Assembly (NCBI RefSeq): GCF_036227105.1
Contig: NZ_CP109434.1
Span: 2,174,001-2,238,000 of the forward strand
Length of the DNA stretch: 64,000 nt
Source of the DNA: Amycolatopsis sp. NBC_01488
GTDB taxonomy: Bacteria; Actinomycetota; Actinomycetes; Mycobacteriales; Pseudonocardiaceae
Reading direction: 5' to 3'
Shown here: positions 27,742-37,076 of the stretch, in pieces
Numbering within the stretch: the stretch's first letter is position 1
Layout: the number at the start of each line of letters is the position of its first letter
The notes under the pieces: generated by a model
What the model was told of the DNA's origin: nothing
Database searches by the model: none
The model's input: only the letters and a program-made list of their open reading frames with translations
Made by a program: the position numbers and the translations under genes

Positions 27742-28356
27742 GTGACCGCCGACTCGGGCACGCACACCGGCCGTGAGGGCACGCACCCGCCGGTCTCCCC
27801 TCGCACACCGGAGCTGGTGCTGTGCGCCGTCGATGAACCACTCGCCACCGCTTGGGCCGCCGCCGCCAAGGAGCTGACGGGCCGGGTCCGGGTGCACCGC
27901 GGGTCGGTCCTCGACGTCGTCGCCCAGGCCGTCGTCAGCCCGGCCAACTCCTACGGCTGGATGCGCGGCGGCATCGACGCCGTCTACGCGCGGGCGTTCC
28001 CCGGGGTCGAACAAAGCGTCCGCAGCGCCGTTTTGGCCTGTCACGGCGGTGAGCTGCCCATCGGCGACGCCGTGATCGTCCCCACCGGCGAGGCCGAGCC
28101 GGCGTGGCTGATCAGCGCGCCGACCATGCGCGAGCCCGGCGAGCGGCTGCCCGCCGACACCGTGCACCCCTACCTCGCGGCGCGCGCGGTGTTCCTCCAG
28201 TGGCGCGACGGCCGGCTCGACCACGGGCCGGTCCGGGAGTCCGTCGACACGATCGCGATGCCGGGGCTCGGCACCGGTGTCGGCGGCGTCGACCCGGCGA
28301 CGTGCGCGCGTCAGGTCGCGGCGGCGTGGGACGAGGTTTTCCGTCACGCGCGGTGA
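27742..28356 (+). CDS. macro domain protein
   Basis: 204 aa, GTG start, GATGCT six bases upstream suggests no leader. The macro fold is recognised from VSPANSYGWMRGGIDAVYARAFPGVEQ (the ADP-ribose loop; residues ~72-98), GDAVIVPTG, LISAPTM and IAMPGLGTGVGG. Macro domains bind or hydrolyse ADP-ribose and its derivatives. The loop reads NSYGWMRGG rather than NxxxxxGGG seen in hydrolases, close to phage-tail and Appr-1-p types; activity uncertain. It is divergent from pheA and no NAD-using toxin is adjacent. Confidence 0.8.
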   Translation: MTADSGTHTGREGTHPPVSPRTPELVLCAVDEPLATAWAAAAKELTGRVRVHRGSVLDVVAQAVVSPANSYGWMRGGIDAVYARAFPGVEQSVRSAVLACHGGELPIGDAVIVPTGEAEPAWLISAPTMREPGERLPADTVHPYLAARAVFLQWRDGRLDHGPVRESVDTIAMPGLGTGVGGVDPATCARQVAAAWDEVFRHAR

Positions 28357-28470
28357 TCAACCCCAACCCGGGGTGGACTACATCACAGCGCGTTCACCGG
28401 CCGTAAGCCCTACCGTTGAACACGCAGGTGAAACGTCCGCCAGTGCAGGCGACGGCCGGAGGAGTGTGCG

Positions 28471-29403
28471 ATGACCCGGGTCCGCGAACTCAGCCCGTAT
28501 GTCGAGCTGCACCGGGAACAATGGAAAGAACTGCGAAGTTCGACGCCGTTGCCGCTGACCGCGGCGGAGCTGCTGCGGCTGCGCGGGCTCGGCGAGCAGG
28601 TCGACCTGGCCGAGGTCGCCGACGTCTACCTGCCACTCTCCCGCCTGATCAACCTGCAGGTCGCCGCGCGCCAGCGGCTCTACGAAGCGACCACGACGTT
28701 CCTCGGTGACGACTCCCGCGGCACGAAGGTCCCGTTCGTGATCGGCATCGCCGGGAGCGTGGCGGTCGGCAAGTCGACCACCGCCCGCATCCTGCGCACG
28801 CTGCTCGCCCGCTGGCCGGACCACCCCCGCGTCGACCTGGTCACCACCGACGGCTTCCTGTACCCGCGCGCCGAGCTGATGCGACGCGGGATCATGCACC
28901 GCAAGGGCTTCCCGGAGAGCTACGACCGCCGCGCGCTGCTGCGGTTCGTCACCGAGGTGAAGTCGGGGGCCGAGCGCGTCGCGGCGCCGGTGTACTCGCA
29001 CCTGGCCTACGACATCCTGCCGGGCCAGGAGCAGGTCGTGCAGCAGCCGGACATCCTCATCGTCGAAGGCCTGAACGTGCTGCAGCCGGGCCCGCGGCTG
29101 ATGGTGTCCGACCTCTTCGACTTCTCGATCTACGTCGACGCGCACACCGACGACATCCAGCGCTGGTACATCGAGCGGTTCCTCGAGCTGCGGCACACGG
29201 CGTTCGCCGACCCGGCGTCGCACTTCCACCACTTCGCCGGCCTGCCCGACGACGAGGCCCGCGCCGAGGCGCGGCACCTGTGGCGCTCGATCAACGAGCC
29301 GAACCTGATGGAGAACATCAAGCCGACCCGGCCGCGGGCGACGCTGGTGCTGCGCAAGGACTGCGACCACGCCATCAACCGGGTGCGCCTGCGCAAGCTC
29401 TGA
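28471..29403 (+). CDS. coaA: type I pantothenate kinase
   Basis: 310 aa, GGAGGAG before ATG. The P-loop GSVAVGKST lies at residues ~97-105, with [28 protein letters not shown] and [11 protein letters not shown] as CoaA signatures. It phosphorylates pantothenate, the first and regulated step of coenzyme A synthesis. A monocistronic unit followed by a clear terminator hairpin. Confidence 0.97.
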   Translation: MTRVRELSPYVELHREQWKELRSSTPLPLTAAELLRLRGLGEQVDLAEVADVYLPLSRLINLQVAARQRLYEATTTFLGDDSRGTKVPFVIGIAGSVAVGKSTTARILRTLLARWPDHPRVDLVTTDGFLYPRAELMRRGIMHRKGFPESYDRRALLRFVTEVKSGAERVAAPVYSHLAYDILPGQEQVVQQPDILIVEGLNVLQPGPRLMVSDLFDFSIYVDAHTDDIQRWYIERFLELRHTAFADPASHFHHFAGLPDDEARAEARHLWRSINEPNLMENIKPTRPRATLVLRKDCDHAINRVRLRKL

Positions 29404-29431
29404 CCCCGTCACGCACCCCGTCACCCACACG

Positions 29432-29462
29432 CCGCGCATTCGCACGCTGAGCGAATGCGCGG
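29432..29462 (+). terminator. coaA terminator hairpin
   Basis: A perfect 12-bp inverted repeat (CCGCGCATTCGC and its complement) with a seven-base loop, 28 bases past the coaA stop. No T-run follows. Confidence 0.7.
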
Positions 29463-29623
29463 CCACGATTCGTTGCGGTCCGGCGACTCTCCGCGCCGGA
29501 AACCGGCCGATCGGCCGAGGCGGGCCGGTCAGCCGTAACCGGTTGGCCGATACCGGGCGCCGCCTGCGAAAGCGACCCTGAAGAAGTCAGGAAAACGGCT
29601 CTGAGCTGGGGAGGAGGCCCACG

Positions 29624-29779
29624 ATGTTCACGATGATCCTCACGTGGGTCGGTGCGGTGCTGGGTCTGGCCCTGCTGATCGCGATGGCCGCCGGCACGTT
29701 CGTCGTCGACTTCGACGACCGGCTGCAGGAACGGCGGCGCAAAGCAAAGGCCGCCGAACCGGCGGGCCCGCTCCCCTAG
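29624..29779 (+). CDS. 51-residue single-pass membrane peptide
   Basis: A short frame with a strong GAGGAGG site six bases before ATG. It encodes 51 aa: one hydrophobic helix (MILTWVGAVLGLALLIAMAA, ~4-23), then an acidic/basic tail (DFDDRLQERRRKAKA) ending in PLP. Codon third positions are GC-rich as in its neighbours. It ends three bases before the convergent gene, so the space is fully used. Function unknown; its shape fits small membrane regulators. The 29463-29623 stretch before it holds only its promoter region. Confidence 0.65.
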   Translation: MFTMILTWVGAVLGLALLIAMAAGTFVVDFDDRLQERRRKAKAAEPAGPLP

Positions 29780-29782
29780 CCG

Positions 29783-31291
29783 TCAGAGTTCCGCCAGCGC
29801 CTCGACGTAGGCGTCGGCGTCGTATTCGAGCGTTTCCGAGTCCACCAGGCTGCCTTCCAGCGCGTCGATCAGCTGCTCGAAGATCTCGTCGCGATCGAGT
29901 TCGCCCTCCTGCAGGCGCTGCACGGCCTGCCAGGCCTCGGCGGGCTCGTCGTCCCACAGCTGGTCGACGATCGTCGCGCGCAGCACCAGCCGCTGCTCTT
30001 CCTCGTCCTCGTCGGCCTCGGCGATGACCAGCGCCCGGCGCTGCTCGGGTTCGGTGGGGTCGAGGTCGACCTCCTCGTCCTCGATCTCCGTGGTGAGCGA
30101 CGGCACCGCGAACATCCGGCGTTCCAGCGCGTCCGCCAGCTCGGTCGGCGACAGCTCGCCGACGTCGCCGAAGTAGCGCTCCAACGGGGAGTCGTCCTCG
30201 TCGGCGTACTCGCTCAGGTAGTCGGCGACGGCCTCGTCGAGCGCGGCGATCGCGGTCTCGGTCAGCCCGGCCCGCTCCGCCGTCCACTGCACCCAGGCCA
30301 GCACGACGGGCTCGACCGCGTCCTCGTGGTCGGCGTCGAGCTCGAACTCCTCGCCGAGCAGGCCCTCGAGGAACCGCGCGATCTTCTCCGGCCCGACGCG
30401 CAGCGGGTTCGCGGGATCGGTGGCCAGGCCGTGCTCCAGCAGCAGGCGCCCGATCGCACGGGCGGCGTCGGCGTCTTCACCGCTCGCCGCGACGAACTGC
30501 TCGACGACGGCGGCCCGCTCGGTCTCGGACCACTCGGCGACCTCGGGGACGAGCGCGGGCTCGGGCAGCGCGCGGGACCACGTCAGCGCGACCGCGTGGA
30601 AGCGCGCGTAGTCCTCGCTGACGTCGGCGTCGTCGAGGTGGTCGGTGGCGTCGAGGCCGTCCGCGAGCAGGCGGTGCGCCTCGGCGGGGTCGACGGCTTC
30701 GGCCACGACCAGCTCCGGGTCGGCGTCGGCCTGCGCCCGCATTTCGGCGAGGACCTCGCCGGGCTGCTCGATCACGACGAGGTCCCGCACCCGGCCGCCC
30801 TCGGTGAAGTCGAGCAGCGCGAGGAGGCCGTGCGCCTGGTCGCCGTGGGTGAAGACGCAGAGCAGCGACGACTCGTCGCCGTAGACGTCGCCGGTGCGCC
30901 AGCACTCGCCGGCGGTGGCCTGGCCCAGCTCTGCGGCCCAGGGCGGCATGGGGATGCCGCGGCCGAGGACGACCTGCAGGCCGTCTTCGGCGGCCTTGCG
31001 CTCGACGTCGGTCTCCGCGACGACCCGCAGCGCGGCCAGCAGCGCCGCGGCACCCGGCGTGATCTTGCGCTGCGCGAAGGCGATCAGCTCGAGGCCGAGG
31101 GGTTCTTCGCCCGCTTCGAGGGGCACGTCGTGGAACTGGCCGAGGACCTCGGAGGCGAGCAGCTCGACGTCGACCGGCGCGGGGTCGGCGCCGAGCGCCG
31201 AAAAGTCGTTCAGGACGTCCTTGAAAAGGCCGGTCACGCTGTGGGTGACGGGCTGCGGTGCCTTCTTGCGGGCGCGACTCACCGGGCTCAT
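29783..31291 (-). CDS. large acidic conserved protein of unknown function
   Basis: 502 aa, soluble, very rich in Asp/Glu, especially 230-502 (EIEDEEVDLDPTEPEQ, EADEDEEEQ). The N-terminal ~190 residues include a mixed alpha/beta part (GDESSLLCVFTHGDQAHGLLALLDF). No catalytic motif or membrane segment is evident. Such proteins are conserved across Pseudonocardiaceae without known function. It is followed on the same strand (upstream) by another conserved helical protein 180 bases away. Confidence 0.75.
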   Translation of the reverse strand: MSPVSRARKKAPQPVTHSVTGLFKDVLNDFSALGADPAPVDVELLASEVLGQFHDVPLEAGEEPLGLELIAFAQRKITPGAAALLAALRVVAETDVERKAAEDGLQVVLGRGIPMPPWAAELGQATAGECWRTGDVYGDESSLLCVFTHGDQAHGLLALLDFTEGGRVRDLVVIEQPGEVLAEMRAQADADPELVVAEAVDPAEAHRLLADGLDATDHLDDADVSEDYARFHAVALTWSRALPEPALVPEVAEWSETERAAVVEQFVAASGEDADAARAIGRLLLEHGLATDPANPLRVGPEKIARFLEGLLGEEFELDADHEDAVEPVVLAWVQWTAERAGLTETAIAALDEAVADYLSEYADEDDSPLERYFGDVGELSPTELADALERRMFAVPSLTTEIEDEEVDLDPTEPEQRRALVIAEADEDEEEQRLVLRATIVDQLWDDEPAEAWQAVQRLQEGELDRDEIFEQLIDALEGSLVDSETLEYDADAYVEALAEL

Positions 31292-31470
31292 GCCCTCATG
31301 CTTTCAGAGCTGGTCGCGGTGGCCCTGGCGCGGGTCCCGCCGCGTGCTCGACGGGGAGGCGCCGAGCCGGACGGCGGAACAGGGCCACCGCGACATCGCT
31401 GGCCAGAGGGCGTCACCGCCTTGGCGGGCCTTCGATGCCCCGGTGCACGTGTATCACCGGTTCACCTCGG

Positions 31471-32802
31471 TCAACGAGGTGCGCGCGAGGAAGATACGGC
31501 TTTGGGCAAGGCGATCCGCGCGGTCCGGATTTCCGTGATCAGGCGGGTTTTCCGGCGGTGGGTTTCCACCAGCGTCGCGACGTAGGCGGTGAATTCGTCC
31601 GGCGTTTCGGCGCGCTTGTGCAAGGTGCGCAACAGCTTCAGCCGACGCGCCGCCTCGCGGTAGGCCTGCGGGTCCTTGCGCTCGATGAGCTCCTCGACGT
31701 GCTCGCGGAAGACCGGGATCGTCTCGGCCGGGTGCTCCGCGGCGCGCTGCTCGGCCAGCTCGAGCTTCAGCTCCGGCGACGCCCCGAACCGCACGCAGGC
31801 GCGCCAGGCCTCGTCGGGACGGCCGTCGTCGAGCAGCACGCGGGCCAGCTCGTCGGCCTGCGCGACGTCCTCGGCGGCCAGCTCGCGCAGGCGGGCCAGC
31901 GCGGCCCGGCGCTGCGTCGCCCACTTCCCGTCGGCGATCGCGGCTTCGCGCAGCACGGCGAACGTCTCGCGGTCCGGCTTGGCGTCGAACTCCCTGCGGC
32001 GGCGGGCCGTTTCGTCGTCCGGCACCGGCTCGGGCACGTGCCCGTTCTTGTCGTGGGTGAGCGCGCGGGCGGCGTGCGCGATGGCCTCGCTGTGCCGCCC
32101 GGCGGCCCGCAGGACCCGGACGATCTTGAGGCTGACGTCGCGCCGCGGCGGCTTGGCGGACAGGATCGCGACCAGCTCGTCGACGTCGCCGAGCACCTCG
32201 GCCAGCTGTTCCCGCAGCAGTTCGGCGACGTCCCGGCGGTGGCCCGGCCCGCTCGCCGTCAGCACATCGTCCACAGTGGACTTGATCCGGCGCAGGCCGG
32301 GCTCGCCCAGCGCCGTCGCGAAGTCGGCGAGGTCGATCGACGGACGGCCCGGGCCGTCGAACTCGACCTCGAGGATCCAGTCGGCCAGCTTTTCCGGGTC
32401 CGGCGGCCGGGCGGCGCACGCGCGGGCGTACAGCTCGACGGCGCGGTCCAGCCGGTCGCCGAGGTCGCCGATGTGGTCGCCGGACTGCTCGAGCACCTCG
32501 CTGATGTCGTCGACCGTGCGGCGGGCGAGCGGCGCCAGGTCGGCGCGGCTGCCGGCGTCGAGCATCCGCTGCAGCGTGTCAAGGACCGCGCCGACTTTCG
32601 CGGTGTATTCGCCGTTCCCGTCGGTGACCGCGGTGTCGAGCAGCCGGTGCGCCTCGCTGACGTCACCGGATTGGGTGGCGGCGCGCAGTTCGAGCGAATG
32701 CCGCAACTCAGGGTCACGCTCGGCTTGGGCATGCAGCAGGTCCGCCAGCGTCTCCGCGTCCAAAGTGCGCAGGTAGGGGCGAAGATCCGAGGGGGGACTC
32801 AC
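31471..32802 (-). CDS. alpha-helical repeat protein resembling the C-terminal part of SWIM zinc-finger proteins
   Basis: 443 aa from GTG (VSPPSDLRPYLRTLD); the longer open frame upstream lies within the next gene and is rejected. Almost wholly helical, with TPR-like pairs. The C-terminus (YREAARRLKLLRTLHKR then FTAYVATLVETHRRKTRLITEI) matches by eye the helical tail found behind SWIM zinc fingers, but no CxCx(n)CxH finger is present. Possibly a protein-interaction scaffold. CAGACT seven bases before the start hints at a leaderless transcript. Function not known. Confidence 0.7.
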   Translation of the reverse strand: MSPPSDLRPYLRTLDAETLADLLHAQAERDPELRHSLELRAATQSGDVSEAHRLLDTAVTDGNGEYTAKVGAVLDTLQRMLDAGSRADLAPLARRTVDDISEVLEQSGDHIGDLGDRLDRAVELYARACAARPPDPEKLADWILEVEFDGPGRPSIDLADFATALGEPGLRRIKSTVDDVLTASGPGHRRDVAELLREQLAEVLGDVDELVAILSAKPPRRDVSLKIVRVLRAAGRHSEAIAHAARALTHDKNGHVPEPVPDDETARRRREFDAKPDRETFAVLREAAIADGKWATQRRAALARLRELAAEDVAQADELARVLLDDGRPDEAWRACVRFGASPELKLELAEQRAAEHPAETIPVFREHVEELIERKDPQAYREAARRLKLLRTLHKRAETPDEFTAYVATLVETHRRKTRLITEIRTARIALPKAVSSSRAPR

Positions 32803-32890
32803 GCGGACCAGTCTGCCCGAGCCCGGCAAGCGCGCGTGTGGGCCAACCGCGTGCTCTTTTCGGCGTAGTCCGTGACGGTGCGTGAGGCCT

Positions 32891-33811
32891 TCATGAGCGC
32901 CGCAAGTCGTCGAGCACGGCTTTCCTCGGCCCGGGTTCCGGCGCGCGCGGCCGTCGTGACCGTGCGTGCCGGGGACGCGGGATCGCCGCCTGGATCGTCG
33001 GGACCATGATCGGGACGACCGGCACAGGCACCCGCGCGACGAGCCGGCGCACCACGACGAGCAGCAGCCCGGCACACAGCAGCAAGGCCGCGCTCGCGGC
33101 GATCGCCCCGGCGAGCGTCCGGCGGCCGTCGTCGAGGGTGAGCTGGACGGCGTACTGGCTCTGCTGCGAGTAAAGGAGCCCGAGCTGCTGCGAGACGGTG
33201 TAGGCGGCGCTGCGCCACGTGGACTCGGGGACGGGCAACGGCTCGGCGGCCGCGAGCGCGTCTTCGGCGGCGGCGAGCCTGCTCCAATCGGCGCTACGCG
33301 TGAGCGATTCGTACGCGATACGGCCACTTTCGGTGAGCTGCGGCGCGAGCCGGTCCAGTTCGGCCCGGTAGGCGGCCACGGCTTCGGCGAACGGCCGCCG
33401 CGTCACGCCGTCGATCCCCGCCAGTGCGAGGGAATCGGAGCGATCCATGCCTTCGGCGACGGAAAGCAGCTCGACGGCGGTGGTCTGCTGGCAGGCGGAT
33501 TCGGCGTCGGGCGCGCGGCGGGCGTAGTCGCGCAGGCCGGCGATGGCGACGTCGATCCGCTGGGTGAAATTCGCGTACGCGGCAGTTCGTTCGTCGGGTG
33601 CGGACATGGCCGCACTGCGCTGGCCCTGCAGGGAAACGACGGCCCGCGCGGTCCGCTCGGCGGCCTCCGCCGTGTCCATCGCGCTGTCGCGCGTCCGATC
33701 CGCTTGGTGGACCAGGAAGAACGCGATCACGACGGCCACGACGACGAGGGCACCACCGGGCACGAACGCGATGCACAGCATGCGGCCGCGGACGGATCGC
33801 AGGTACTTCAA
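32891..33811 (-). CDS. orphan membrane sensor with nitrate-sensor-like (NIT) outer domain
   Basis: 306 aa, TTG start with GGAAAGG seven bases upstream. Two membrane helices (~12-34 and ~232-256) flank a ~200-residue helical outer domain beginning LVHQADRTRDSAMDTAEAAERTARAVVSLQGQRSAAM, the pattern of NIT-domain histidine kinases of actinomycetes. After the second helix there are only ~50 basic, proline-rich residues: no HAMP, dimerisation or ATPase domain. It is either a truncated kinase or a free sensor. No kinase is next to it. Confidence 0.72.
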   Translation of the reverse strand: MKYLRSVRGRMLCIAFVPGGALVVVAVVIAFFLVHQADRTRDSAMDTAEAAERTARAVVSLQGQRSAAMSAPDERTAAYANFTQRIDVAIAGLRDYARRAPDAESACQQTTAVELLSVAEGMDRSDSLALAGIDGVTRRPFAEAVAAYRAELDRLAPQLTESGRIAYESLTRSADWSRLAAAEDALAAAEPLPVPESTWRSAAYTVSQQLGLLYSQQSQYAVQLTLDDGRRTLAGAIAASAALLLCAGLLLVVVRRLVARVPVPVVPIMVPTIQAAIPRPRHARSRRPRAPEPGPRKAVLDDLRRS

Positions 33812-33944
33812 GGCGTGCCTTTCCTTGCTTCAAGCCCCGCAAGCATCCCGACGGTGGTCAACCTATTGAGTGAGAGATTCACCGGTCAACGGCGGTCCGC
33901 CATACGGCCGTTAGCGCACCGTGACGGTCGAGGACAATCGCCGG

Positions 33945-34286
33945 GTGACTTTCGACGACGTGACCCAGCGCCTCCGCGGTTTCGCGGCGGCCCGAGCCTG
34001 GGAGCCGTACCACACCCCGAAGAACCTCGTCATGGCGTTGTCCGGCGAAGTCGGCGAGCTGACGTCGCTGTTCCAGTGGCTGACCCCGGAGGAGTCCGAC
34101 GCGTGGCGCGAAGACCCGGAGCTGGCGGCGAACGTCCTGGACGAGATGGCCGACGTCACGCTGTATTTGCTCCAGTTGGCGGACCGCCTCGGCGTCGACC
34201 TGGCCGCCGCGGCCCACGCGAAGATCGACCGCAACGAGGTCCGCTTCCCGCCGCCGGATCAGAGCAACGCGACGACGTCGGCGTAA
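33945..34286 (+). CDS. MazG-like nucleotide pyrophosphohydrolase
   Basis: 113 aa from GTG at TFDDVTQRLRGF; GACAAT six bases upstream fits a leaderless start (a GTG 24 bases earlier is the alternative). The metal-binding pattern is EVGELTSLFQW with the later DEMADVTLYLLQLADRLGVD, as in short MazG/RS21-C6-type enzymes that hydrolyse non-canonical NTPs. The 3' end overlaps a degraded P-loop gene on the other strand. Confidence 0.85.
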   Translation: MTFDDVTQRLRGFAAARAWEPYHTPKNLVMALSGEVGELTSLFQWLTPEESDAWREDPELAANVLDEMADVTLYLLQLADRLGVDLAAAAHAKIDRNEVRFPPPDQSNATTSA

Positions 34287-34348
34287 GCCTGCGCGATCGT
34301 CGACTTCCCGATCCCGGTCGGGCCGTTCAGGTGGATCAGTCGTGACAC
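34259..34348 (-). pseudogene. truncated P-loop kinase/ATPase fragment
   Basis: A 29-codon minus-strand frame begins at GTG with SRLIHLNGPTGIGKSTIAQ, an intact Walker A motif at the N-terminus as in small AAA/chloramphenicol-phosphotransferase-like kinases, then stops after YADVVALL. The remaining ~150 residues expected are gone; downstream DNA is the MazG gene. It is read as the N-terminal remnant of a deleted gene. Confidence 0.6.
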
Positions 34349-34373
34349 CCGTCCGACCGTACCGAAATCGCGG

Positions 34374-34712
34374 TCAGCCCCAGAAGATCCCGTTCGGGTT
34401 GCGGTCGATCTCCGCGAGCAACGGCGTCGGCGTGCTCGCGACGGGCGCGTCCTCGTAGGACAGCCAGCGGCCGTTGCGGTCCGCCCAGCGCACCGACCAG
34501 ACCCCGAACTCGTCGAAGGTCAGCTGCGCGATCTTCTGTTCGGTCCACTCGGGCCCGGCCTGCGGTGACCAGGGAGCGCGCCGCTCGACGATCGTCACCG
34601 CGCGGCCCCGCGTCCGGCATTCGACGCGAATCCGGTCGTGGAGGTCCTCGGGGACGCGGTGCGCGCACCACCGCTCGATCTGGCGGAGCGCGAGTTCCGG
34701 AATTCCTGCCAT
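34374..34712 (-). CDS. DUF3024 domain protein
   Basis: 112 aa from ATG (MAGIPELALRQIERWC). Pattern RIRVECRTRGRAVTIVERRAPW...WTEQKIAQLTFDEFGVWSVRWADRNGRW matches DUF3024, a small protein of unknown role widespread in actinomycetes. A long antisense frame through the next gene would extend it but is an artefact. Divergent from the helicase-associated gene. Confidence 0.78.
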   Translation of the reverse strand: MAGIPELALRQIERWCAHRVPEDLHDRIRVECRTRGRAVTIVERRAPWSPQAGPEWTEQKIAQLTFDEFGVWSVRWADRNGRWLSYEDAPVASTPTPLLAEIDRNPNGIFWG

Positions 34713-34777
34713 GGTCCCAGTGAACCGGGCGGGGCCGACCACCCGGACACCCGGGTCGGCTCCGCGCCGGCCGCCAG

Positions 34778-34783
34778 TAGCCT
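34778..34783 (+). promoter_or_regulatory. -10 box of a leaderless promoter
   Basis: TAGCCT ends seven bases before the ATG at 34791, with no ribosome-binding site. Confidence 0.5.
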
Positions 34784-34790
34784 CACCGGC

Positions 34791-37076
34791 ATGATTACGG
34801 CCGACGAACTGCTCGGCAGGCTCGCCGCCCTCGACCGGGAAGGCCTGGCGAAAGTGCTGGCCCACCGGCCGGACGTGCTGCGGGAACCGTGGCCGCGGCG
34901 GCTCGACGTCGTCGCGGCGCGGCTCGCGTCCGCCGAGTCGCTCAACGACGCTGTGCTCGGGTTGTCGCTGCCGCAGGTGCAGGTCTTGGCCGCCGTCCAG
35001 CTGTGTCACGCGCTCGGGCAGCGGCCGGCGCCGGTCGGCGAAGTCGTGCGGCTGCTCGGCACGACGCCCGGGACCGTCGCGTCCGTTGTGGATGATCTGG
35101 CCGAGCGGGCCCTGCTGTGGCGTGACGTCGACGACATCGCGCTCCCCGACCTCCTGGACCGGCGGACCTTCGACGCCGAAGGTCTCGGCCGGCCGCTCGC
35201 GGACCTGCTCGACGAGGTGGGCCGGACCCGCTTGGCCCACCTGTCCCGGAATCTCGGGCTCCCCGAGGGCCGCCAGGAGCTTCTGCGCTTCTTTCGCGAC
35301 GGCGACCGCGTGCGCGAGCTGTTCCGCACCGCGCCGGAGCCGACGCGGAAGCTGTTGCGGGACATGGCCGACGGCGTCCCCGAGGCCGAGGGGATGCTGC
35401 CGTTCCACACCGCGGACGGCTGGGCGTTCGACCACGGCTTCCTGTTCGGCACCTACTACGGCAGCGCGGCCATGCCGATCGAGGTGTCCCTCGCCCTGCG
35501 CGGCCCGGGCCACCAGCTGCCGTTCACGCCCGCCGAGCCCGAGTACGCCGTCGTGCGGGTGGGCGTCGAGCCGGCCGAGGCGACGTCGTCGGCTGCCGCG
35601 CTGCGGCTGCTCGACCGCCTCTCGTCCGTGCTCGACCTCGCTGCCGCCGAGCCGTTTCCGCTGCTCAAGGACGGAACGATCGGCGCCCGGCTCGTCAAGA
35701 AGGTCGCCAAGGACACCGGCGCGACACCCGCGGAAATCGAGCTGGCCATCGACTTCGCGGCCCAGACCGGGCTGCTGCTGGCCGACGAACCGCCGGTGCC
35801 GCGCCGCGGCCAGAAGGCGCTGCCGCCCACGCTCGCGCCGGACCCCGACCTGGCTCGCCCCGGGGCGGCGCTGCTCTACCGCCTGGTGCTGACGACCTGG
35901 TGGGACCCGGCGCCGCTGGAGCACGACGCCGACGTCGGCGCGCTGGTGCGACGCCTGGTCGTGCGGCTGCTGGCCCGGCTCGAACCGGGCACGGCGATCG
36001 CCGACGCCGACGCGTTGACCCGCCTCGCCGCGTGGCACGCGCCGACGCTGCCGACCGACGACTTCGCCGGGCACGTCCGGGATGCGCTGGACTCGGCGGA
36101 GCTGCTCGGCGTCGTCGCGCACGGCGCGGTCACCGCGGCCGGCCGTGCCCTGCTCGACAACGACAGGCTCGTCGAAGTCACCGACGAGCTGGTCGCCCGC
36201 GCGCGGACGACCGCGTTGTTCGGCACCGACCTCACCGCGATCGTGCCCGGGTCGCCGGACGCGCGGCTCGCCGCATCCCTCGACCGCGTCGCCGACCGCG
36301 AAGCCCAGGGCACCGCGACCAGCTGGCGGTTCTCCCCCGCGACCGTCCGGCGGGCGTTCGACCAGGGCGCGACCGCCGCCGAACTGCTCGACGAGCTGGG
36401 CGCGATCGCCGCGGGCGAACTGCCGCAACCGCTGGTGTATCTGGTCAACGACGTCGCGCGGCGCCATGGTGAGGCGCAGGTGCTCGACGTCGCGAGCGTC
36501 GTCGTCGGCGAACCCGCGATGCTCGCCGAGCTCGCCGCGCACCGCAAGCTCGCGAAACTCGGCCTGCGCGCGGTCGCACCGACCGTGCTGACGTCCACTG
36601 TGGACGCTTCCGGCACGCTCGACGCGTTGCGCGAGGCCGGTTACGCACCGACCGAGCACACCGCCGACGGCAGCATCGTGCTGCCGGCCCGCGAACTCGC
36701 CGAGCCGAAGGTCACCTTCCGCGACCCCGAACCCGGCGAGCTGGCACCCGATCCCCTCGACCACGCCGAACGGCTGCTCGCGGCGCCCGCGAGCGGCCCG
36801 AGCCTGCTGCGCGGGCAGCTCGCGCGGGCGATGAGCGACCGCTACGCCGGCCGTCTCACCCCGAAGCAGCAGCAACTCTGCTGGCAGCTCGAAGCCGGGA
36901 TCCCGGCCGACGTCGTCTACCAGACCGACGACGGTCCCACCGAGCTCGTGATCGCCTACCCGGAGCTCGACGGCGACGTCCTGGACGTCTGGTCGCTCGG
37001 CGACCACGCGTACCGGCGGCTCGAGCTGGCGCGGATCGACCTCGGTCAGGCTTCGACGCCGGTGAGCCGCGCGTAG
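34791..37076 (+). CDS. helicase-associated (XPB/Ssl2-like N-terminal) domain protein
   Basis: 761 aa. It lacks Walker motifs; instead it has the long helical N-terminal part (LGRLAALDREGLAKVLAHRPDVL, VVRLLGTTPGTVASVVDDLAERALLWR) and a C-terminal domain (~480-620: FSPATVRRAFDQGATAAELLDELGAIAAGELPQPLVYLVNDVARRHG, VLDVASVVVGEPAMLAELAAHRKL) found in actinobacterial partners of the XPB helicase. Rv0862c is the mycobacterial type, encoded beside an XPB helicase; no helicase is next to it here. A role in repair or transcription is inferred. Confidence 0.83.
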   Translation: MITADELLGRLAALDREGLAKVLAHRPDVLREPWPRRLDVVAARLASAESLNDAVLGLSLPQVQVLAAVQLCHALGQRPAPVGEVVRLLGTTPGTVASVVDDLAERALLWRDVDDIALPDLLDRRTFDAEGLGRPLADLLDEVGRTRLAHLSRNLGLPEGRQELLRFFRDGDRVRELFRTAPEPTRKLLRDMADGVPEAEGMLPFHTADGWAFDHGFLFGTYYGSAAMPIEVSLALRGPGHQLPFTPAEPEYAVVRVGVEPAEATSSAAALRLLDRLSSVLDLAAAEPFPLLKDGTIGARLVKKVAKDTGATPAEIELAIDFAAQTGLLLADEPPVPRRGQKALPPTLAPDPDLARPGAALLYRLVLTTWWDPAPLEHDADVGALVRRLVVRLLARLEPGTAIADADALTRLAAWHAPTLPTDDFAGHVRDALDSAELLGVVAHGAVTAAGRALLDNDRLVEVTDELVARARTTALFGTDLTAIVPGSPDARLAASLDRVADREAQGTATSWRFSPATVRRAFDQGATAAELLDELGAIAAGELPQPLVYLVNDVARRHGEAQVLDVASVVVGEPAMLAELAAHRKLAKLGLRAVAPTVLTSTVDASGTLDALREAGYAPTEHTADGSIVLPARELAEPKVTFRDPEPGELAPDPLDHAERLLAAPASGPSLLRGQLARAMSDRYAGRLTPKQQQLCWQLEAGIPADVVYQTDDGPTELVIAYPELDGDVLDVWSLGDHAYRRLELARIDLGQASTPVSRA

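Noticed and set aside
27742..28356. Macro-domain gene as an antitoxin of a DarT-type toxin-antitoxin pair
   Set aside because: No DarT-like ADP-ribosyltransferase is adjacent; neighbours are pheA and coaA.
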